From Opitutia bacterium (lineage in GTDB: Bacteria; Verrucomicrobiota; Verrucomicrobiia; Opitutales; Seribacteraceae), in contig NZLE01000116.1 of the NCBI GenBank assembly GCA_002692605.1, positions 1 through 6,232 on the forward strand: a DNA stretch of 6,232 bases. The letters are read 5' to 3'. The notes under the pieces are model-generated. The model was not told where the DNA came from. It saw only the letters and a program-made list of their open reading frames with translations, and ran no database searches. Position numbers and translations under genes: made by a program. Below are positions 3,701 to 6,232 of this stretch, piece by piece. Each line of letters begins with the position of its first letter. Position 1 is the stretch's first letter.

Positions 3701-6232
3701 CTCTTCTCCACAAGGTTGAAATCGAACACAATGCAAGTCGAGGATCGGTAAGTGGAGAAGGTTCAAACTTCGATTCCAACCAAAAGACCACCATTTCAGC
3801 TCAACCTCTCCCAAACTACGACTTTTCAGGTTGGACCATCAACAAGACGCTGTCTTATTCGGTCACGCGCCAATCCTCATCGATCAATCCGTCTTCGAAC
3901 AAGCTTTTCATCGACAATCATGAAAGTCCCGCCCTTTCCCTGATTCGTGGATTTACCTATGAGTTCGACTGCAACTTGGAAGACACTGACTTGTTTTACA
4001 TTTCTTCCGATGCAAATGCTACCGAGGTCTATGGGGGCGAATACCTCCAGGGCATTTCGAATTCGAGGTCCTCAAATGGAACACTTTCCTTTACCGTGCC
4101 CGAGAATGCTCCCGACCAGTTGTATTACTTATCAAGTGGAAGTCCGGATGAAGTCAATTCCCTCAATATCGTTTCGTTGAGCGACGCCGACATTCTCCCC
4201 TATCCCGAAAACCTAAGCATACAGCCACTACTCAATTTTGATTTAAAACTAACCGCCAATTTTATTCCCCAAGAGTTCCTGCTCACTTTCTCGGCGAATC
4301 AAGGCGGGCATATAGCCTCGCCCACATCCGGCAATTATCCTTTCGGGCAAGTTCTATCCTTGGTTGCGGTTCCGGAAAATCATTATGAATTCGTCCGTTG
4401 GGAGGGAAGCGATCTCATCGCAAACCCCCAACTTTCAAATACCACTATCGAAGTGGATCAAGAGAGCTTGATCCTCGCCGTGTTCCAAGACGTCCAATAT
4501 CAGGTCAACCTTTCCGTTTCTCCAACGGGTACAGGCATCGCTACGATCGTTGAAGGAAACGACGGTCATCTTTTCGGAGACGAAGTGAATTTGATCGCAA
4601 CTCCAACGGAAGATTACGTATTCGAATCTTGGACGGGAGGAACGGTCCAGGATCCCGCATCCTCACAAACAAAAGCAACTGTCACCGGAAACTTGAATCT
4701 GCAGGCAAATTTCAAAGAAAAACTATATTCCATTGCCCTCTCGGTTGAGACCATGAATTTCCTGGGTGAAAGGATTGATCCGTCTTCTTCCGGCGGAACG
4801 GTACTAGCGCCCAGTTTGGTCAAGCCAAACCAAGCCAATGCGTTTTCGGCCATTCCCGCTGAAGGTTATTCTTTTCTAAGGTGGGAGGATGCCGAGGGCT
4901 CCACTCTATCCACCTCCATGAATGCAAGCCTATCCTTTTCCGAATCGACCTCCGTGAATGCGCTTTTCCAACAAAACTCCTATGAGGTTGAATTTGAAAT
5001 CACACCCGCCGGTTCCGGATACCTTTCTCTCGACCAACAGGAAATCCAAGGCAACGCAACGATCACAATGGGCCATGGAATTTCCTTTGATCTGAACGCT
5101 TTTCCCATCGGAGATTTTGCTTTTGAGAAATGGACTTCCAACTCGGACCTGGATACACAAAGCACTAGCTCCTTGCTTGCCATTGAACCTGAGGATGGCC
5201 TGCGAATAGTCGCTCATTTCAAGGCAATATCTCCACCCTATCTTCAGGTTTATGGTTCTCCTCAAAATGGAGGAATAGTCTTTGGCGGAGGTTACAGACA
5301 AAATGCGCTGCATCCAATTTTTGCAGCTCCTTACGAAGGCTTCCAGTTCAGCCATTGGGTAGGCTCGGGCATTGGCAATTCCAACGATTACGAAACCTAC
5401 GTCATTTTCGATACGAACACTTCCATCACCGCTGTCTTTCAAAAGGAAAGCACCGAACCTGATCCTCAAAATCCAGTCATTGATCAAAATGGCACTTCCA
5501 CACTTTCTCTATTGTCTTCGAATTCCGAGCATGGAGGAGTCAACGGCAGTGGAACGTTCGGATATGGATGGACCAACATTTCCGCCATCGCCAAAAATGG
5601 CTTTCATTTCGTACAATGGGAGGGAGATTACGTGACCGATCCCCTTTCGGAAAACACACAAGTCTATTTGACCCAAGATACAGTTGCGCTCACGGCAGTT
5701 TTTGAAGAAACCACAAGCGAAGTAAACTATGCCACAGTGACTCAAAAAGTTACCACTCGTGATCATAACGGCAACTCCATCTCCACTCTAATTGGTGGAA
5801 ACATCATCGGAGGAACCTCCTTCTCCTTCGGCTCAAGTCCAACTTTTCACGCTCTGGCCAATACGGGATTTAAGTTCATCGGGTGGGTGAACGCACAAGG
5901 GGAAATCTTGGAATCTGCAAGCAAGTACAGCTTCCCAATCGATCAGGACGTTACCGTTGAAGCCATTTTCGAGGAGCTTGCCTTTGAGGTCTCAATTCAT
6001 TGTAGCCCCGAAGCGAAGGGTTCCGTTCGGTGGGATGGCAAAGGCGAATCCTATACATTTTCCCACACCATACCCTATGGGGAACAAATCAATCTCTACG
6101 CATTACCAAACCAAGGCTATGGCTTCGTACGGTGGGTTAGTACGAACTTCCAATCTCCAACCCCAGAGAACCCTGTCCTTACGATTACTGGCTTGGATCA
6201 AAACATTGAGCTGAACGCCACGTTCTCTCAAA
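649..6232 (+). CDS. Giant secreted/surface repeat protein with at least 19 InlB B-type repeats (3' end outside the window)
   Basis: One frame runs from ATG at 649 to the window end, 1861 codons without a stop. The order is: signal segment (residues 24-38), N-terminal domain (about 45-242), repeats 1-16 (243-1600), linker (1601-1617) and repeats 17-19 (1618-1861). A cupredoxin-like insert lies within repeat 11 (about 1070-1175). The frame is closed by TAA at 604-606 and 649 is the only start before the hydrophobic segment. The next ATG (760) would remove it. No Shine-Dalgarno precedes 649; only AGG directly abuts the ATG. The protein has just 5 Cys and is rich in Asn, Ser, Thr, Gly and Asp, as exported proteins often are. 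Repeats of this class (InlB B-repeat / Flg_new-like) occur in adhesins and surface stalks. No enzyme motif is visible. The anchoring or secretion domain, if any, lies downstream. Role as stalk or adhesin is inferred. Confidence 0.93.
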   Translation, partial: MKIKNSANFDFRNYFVPQSGRLSSAFLAVLAFPLLVFMNENLQGTEPEIVIHWSSETVSGHPDILTDANGTALSAGGSGNGDGCLVTLGYFDQASAGNPFLGTWIPLTHGTRIGDSSSGYGFEDGMFSFTTVFTRLSDSVTVYPYRPASYSVTTPHTIEQNIPQANTPICIRFYDGTDTGLTARYNTVTGSGWVWPAFPSGQGIPSNLYLKVARGPTPSNSLWAYGDTFEDSDHNFSAAKTTEFDLAVSVSGGGSVTDVNGSYEYGTVVDLNASADDHMEFVGWLGDGVTDPTLPITTIAMNQDRNLTAVFQDKMYSVLVNPQGNGSVSGEGNYTFGTIVNLTATPSTGHSFSHWNGFGPDSNTSASTTLSVSQDHAIVGVFVAQSFDLNVTSQDPTAGQAEAETGPYFYDGNYTINATPNPGYAFTHWTSSTNSLGMLESNSSQTTNLILTGDASFEAQFSLTTYELEVLMGTGGQSVSPSTGQQSSIALVPVTAQAIDGYEFTNWDDPSGVLVNPNLASTDANMSRATGDVTVTARFSIRTHEIVIIEDPGGNAGVTPSLGPWEHFGVYDLNATPLPGYVFDGWSGTTSSTDCLLDSNLSNPNNQIWLKNAVTLTANFSQKTYVIEVSDTEGGTVTGDGNYTINDSPILEANESIGWDFSGWTGDHLEYLSDPNASLVTVSLSQAPTFLQYDAIFVRETYDLNVTIEGNGSVSFNGSDILNQTIDSNTTVQLLATPPAGWQFNQWYGSPVSGNSTASVSFIPTESSEIRAKFNRNQYTLTVNQNANGDANGSGIYEFEDEVTISATPASGYAFHEWTGDVLSLADPSLPETTVTIPAGNVSVTPNFQPIPFQVLATNSGNGSISGAGEYTPGSAVTLEGIGDNADGSAPRGYRLDKWTWTKGDGTSGQSTDNPLSFTADDNYTLIAYFSAIPPNEVDFSLVSNPVGSGVLFDDPDKRIWDIESDLYQRTISASPQTGFSFIGWSSSPSLTYAPSWKASTIETLPSQDSVLTANFSPLLHKVEIEHNASRGSVSGEGSNFDSNQKTTISAQPLPNYDFSGWTINKTLSYSVTRQSSSINPSSNKLFIDNHESPALSLIRGFTYEFDCNLEDTDLFYISSDANATEVYGGEYLQGISNSRSSNGTLSFTVPENAPDQLYYLSSGSPDEVNSLNIVSLSDADILPYPENLSIQPLLNFDLKLTANFIPQEFLLTFSANQGGHIASPTSGNYPFGQVLSLVAVPENHYEFVRWEGSDLIANPQLSNTTIEVDQESLILAVFQDVQYQVNLSVSPTGTGIATIVEGNDGHLFGDEVNLIATPTEDYVFESWTGGTVQDPASSQTKATVTGNLNLQANFKEKLYSIALSVETMNFLGERIDPSSSGGTVLAPSLVKPNQANAFSAIPAEGYSFLRWEDAEGSTLSTSMNASLSFSESTSVNALFQQNSYEVEFEITPAGSGYLSLDQQEIQGNATITMGHGISFDLNAFPIGDFAFEKWTSNSDLDTQSTSSLLAIEPEDGLRIVAHFKAISPPYLQVYGSPQNGGIVFGGGYRQNALHPIFAAPYEGFQFSHWVGSGIGNSNDYETYVIFDTNTSITAVFQKESTEPDPQNPVIDQNGTSTLSLLSSNSEHGGVNGSGTFGYGWTNISAIAKNGFHFVQWEGDYVTDPLSENTQVYLTQDTVALTAVFEETTSEVNYATVTQKVTTRDHNGNSISTLIGGNIIGGTSFSFGSSPTFHALANTGFKFIGWVNAQGEILESASKYSFPIDQDVTVEAIFEELAFEVSIHCSPEAKGSVRWDGKGESYTFSHTIPYGEQINLYALPNQGYGFVRWVSTNFQSPTPENPVLTITGLDQNIELNATFSQ
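781..1374 (+). other. N-terminal non-repeat domain of the giant protein (Verrucomicrobia-style exported domain)
   Basis: Residues 45-242 show no repeat pattern. Landmarks are GDG at 81-83, LGYFD at 88-92, a following 'G.F.GTWIPL'-like stretch, IRFYDG at 171-176 and a 'YNTVTGSGWVWPAF' segment. Two of the five Cys (residues 84 and 170) are here. From memory, exported proteins of Opitutae/Puniceicoccales often start with a domain of this style (a 'GDG..L.LGYFD' line and an 'I.FYD' line, then a Trp-rich line). I cannot name an accepted family for it. It might form a beta-sandwich, since it is rich in alternating hydrophobic residues and turns. Function unknown. Confidence 0.55.
1375..3708 (+). 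repeat. InlB B-type repeats 1-10 (protein-level tandem array)
   Basis: Ten modules follow one another without linkers. R1 begins at 1375, R2 1591, R3 1807, R4 2041, R5 2275, R6 2518, R7 2749, R8 2980, R9 3202 and R10 3454. Lengths are 72, 72, 78, 78, 81, 77, 77, 74, 84 and 85 residues. Each starts with a strand such as TYELEV or QYTLTV, then a G-rich turn (GNGSVSGEG in R2), a 'V.L.ATP..GY.F' strand pair, a Trp (FVGW, FSHW, FTHW, FTNW, FDGW, FSGW, FNQW, FHEW, LDKW, FIGW), a loop often containing DP.. or NP.., and a closing V.A.F strand. R9 replaces the ATP turn with an insertion around GDNADGSAPRGY. The DNA of the copies is clearly diverged: the ATP-turn codons vary in most positions. Confidence 0.9.
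3709..4272 (+). repeat. Repeat 11, split by an inserted domain
   Basis: The repeat opens with HKVEIEH, the turn RGSVSGEG, and TTISAQPLPNYDFSGW, all standard. After the Trp, instead of the usual loop of about 25-35 residues, there are roughly 106 residues of another fold (3856-4173). The repeat then resumes with a short segment and the expected closing strand FDLKLTANF before repeat 12. Without the insert it would be about 82 residues, normal for the array. So the insertion lies in the surface loop of the module and leaves its core strands intact. Confidence 0.8.
3856..4173 (+). other. Cupredoxin-like domain nested in repeat 11, copper ligands missing
   Basis: Residues about 1070-1175 read as a domain often seen in exported proteins of marine bacteria: YSV...NKLFID, then PALSLIRGFTYEF (from 3928), LFYISS, a middle loop, TLSFTVPENAPDQLYY (4081-4128) and a last strand LNIV. 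In members I recall, this is followed by a 'GHPF' His after the first half and a C..H..M set right after LYY. Here those positions read TDLF, and LYYLSSGSPDE, so His, Cys, His and Met are all absent. The fold is probably kept for structure or binding rather than for electron transfer or metal binding. Identification rests on motif memory; the nesting is seen directly. Confidence 0.65.
4273..5448 (+). repeat. InlB B-type repeats 12-16
   Basis: R12 begins at 4273, R13 4492, R14 4723, R15 4978 and R16 5236. Lengths are 73, 77, 85, 86 and 71 residues. The Trp motifs are FVRW, FESW, FLRW, FEKW and FSHW, and the closing motifs end in AVF, ANF, ALF, AHF and AVF. R14 has an enlarged first hairpin (ETMNFLGERIDPSSSGG region), and R15 replaces the GSVSG turn with SGYLSLDQQEIQGNA. 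R16 is compact with QNGGIVFGGGY. Lower similarity to the consensus than R1-R8 suggests long, independent divergence of these copies. Confidence 0.88.
5449..5499 (+). other. Pro/Asp/Asn-rich linker between repeat blocks
   Basis: Seventeen residues (1601-1617; STEPDPQNPVIDQNGTS) lie between the closing strand of repeat 16 and the first strand of repeat 17. All other neighbouring repeats abut directly or through only a few residues. It is the only long polar linker within the array and may act as a hinge. Confidence 0.7.
5500..6232 (+). repeat. InlB B-type repeats 17-19 (array continues to the window edge)
   Basis: R17 begins at 5500 (72 residues), R18 at 5716 (88 residues) and R19 at 5980 (84 residues to the edge). 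Trp motifs are FVQW, FIGW and FVRW; closing strands end AVF, AIF and ATF. R18 has an enlarged first hairpin (TTRDHNGNSISTLIGGN), similar in design to R14. R19 closes with ELNATFSQ just at the window end, the usual junction to a further repeat, so more copies probably follow. Confidence 0.87.

Noticed and set aside
4930..5487. 185-codon minus-strand open frame
   Set aside because: It is exactly antisense and codon-aligned with the giant gene. In this register a minus-strand stop needs TTA, CTA or TCA on the + strand, which are uncommon there, so a long open frame arises by chance. Its product has no recognisable pattern, whereas the + strand encodes conserved repeats.
1375..5979. Recent tandem duplication or assembly artefact in the repeats
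   Set aside because: No two copies are close at the nucleotide level, and repeat lengths vary from 71 to 88 residues, so neither recent duplication nor collapsed assembly is indicated.
5957..6214. 85-codon + strand frame in another phase
   Set aside because: It lies inside repeats 18 and 19 of the giant gene, which are clearly read in frame 1.

Overview
The window is dominated by one giant, incomplete gene on the + strand. It starts at 649 and is still open at the last base, giving 1861 codons with no in-frame stop. The predicted protein is exported. In order it has a basic N-terminus with a hydrophobic signal segment, a globular N-terminal domain of about 200 residues, and then at least 19 tandem copies of a 71-88 residue beta module of the InlB B-repeat / bacterial repeat type. 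Each copy follows the scheme strand - G-rich turn - 'V.L.A.P..GY.F..W' - loop - 'V.A.F'. I read all 19 copies by eye. The Trp in the middle and the Phe at the end are kept in every one.

Two things break the regular array. In repeat 11 a cupredoxin-like domain of about 106 residues (nt 3856-4173) sits inside the repeat, between its Trp half and its closing strand. It keeps the structural signature (PALSLIRG.TYEF, FTVPENAPDQLYY) but has lost the residues that would bind copper. A Pro/Asp/Asn linker (nt 5449-5499) separates repeats 1-16 from 17-19.

Upstream, nt 1-240 hold the C-terminal 79 codons of an unidentified + strand gene, cut by the window edge. Nt 241-648 are non-coding or at most weakly coding. 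This stretch contains a very AT-rich block (about 23% GC by hand count over 341-480), a plausible place for the promoter of the giant gene, and then a leader with several small hairpins. A 79-codon minus-strand reading frame (447-686) runs through it and is only a weak gene candidate.

The organism is a bacterium with coding GC near 45-50%. The N-terminal domain style (GDG...LGYFD..., IRFYDG...), the long DLNATP-type repeat array, the 'LYY' cupredoxin-like module and the absence of a clear Shine-Dalgarno together resemble secreted proteins of marine Verrucomicrobiota (Opitutae/Puniceicoccales). That assignment is inferred from remembered family style and is of moderate to low confidence. No RNA genes, insertion sequences, CRISPR arrays or other mobile elements were seen. 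The likely role of the giant protein is as a cell-surface or secreted stalk or adhesin. The C-terminus, which would show how it is anchored or secreted, lies outside the window.
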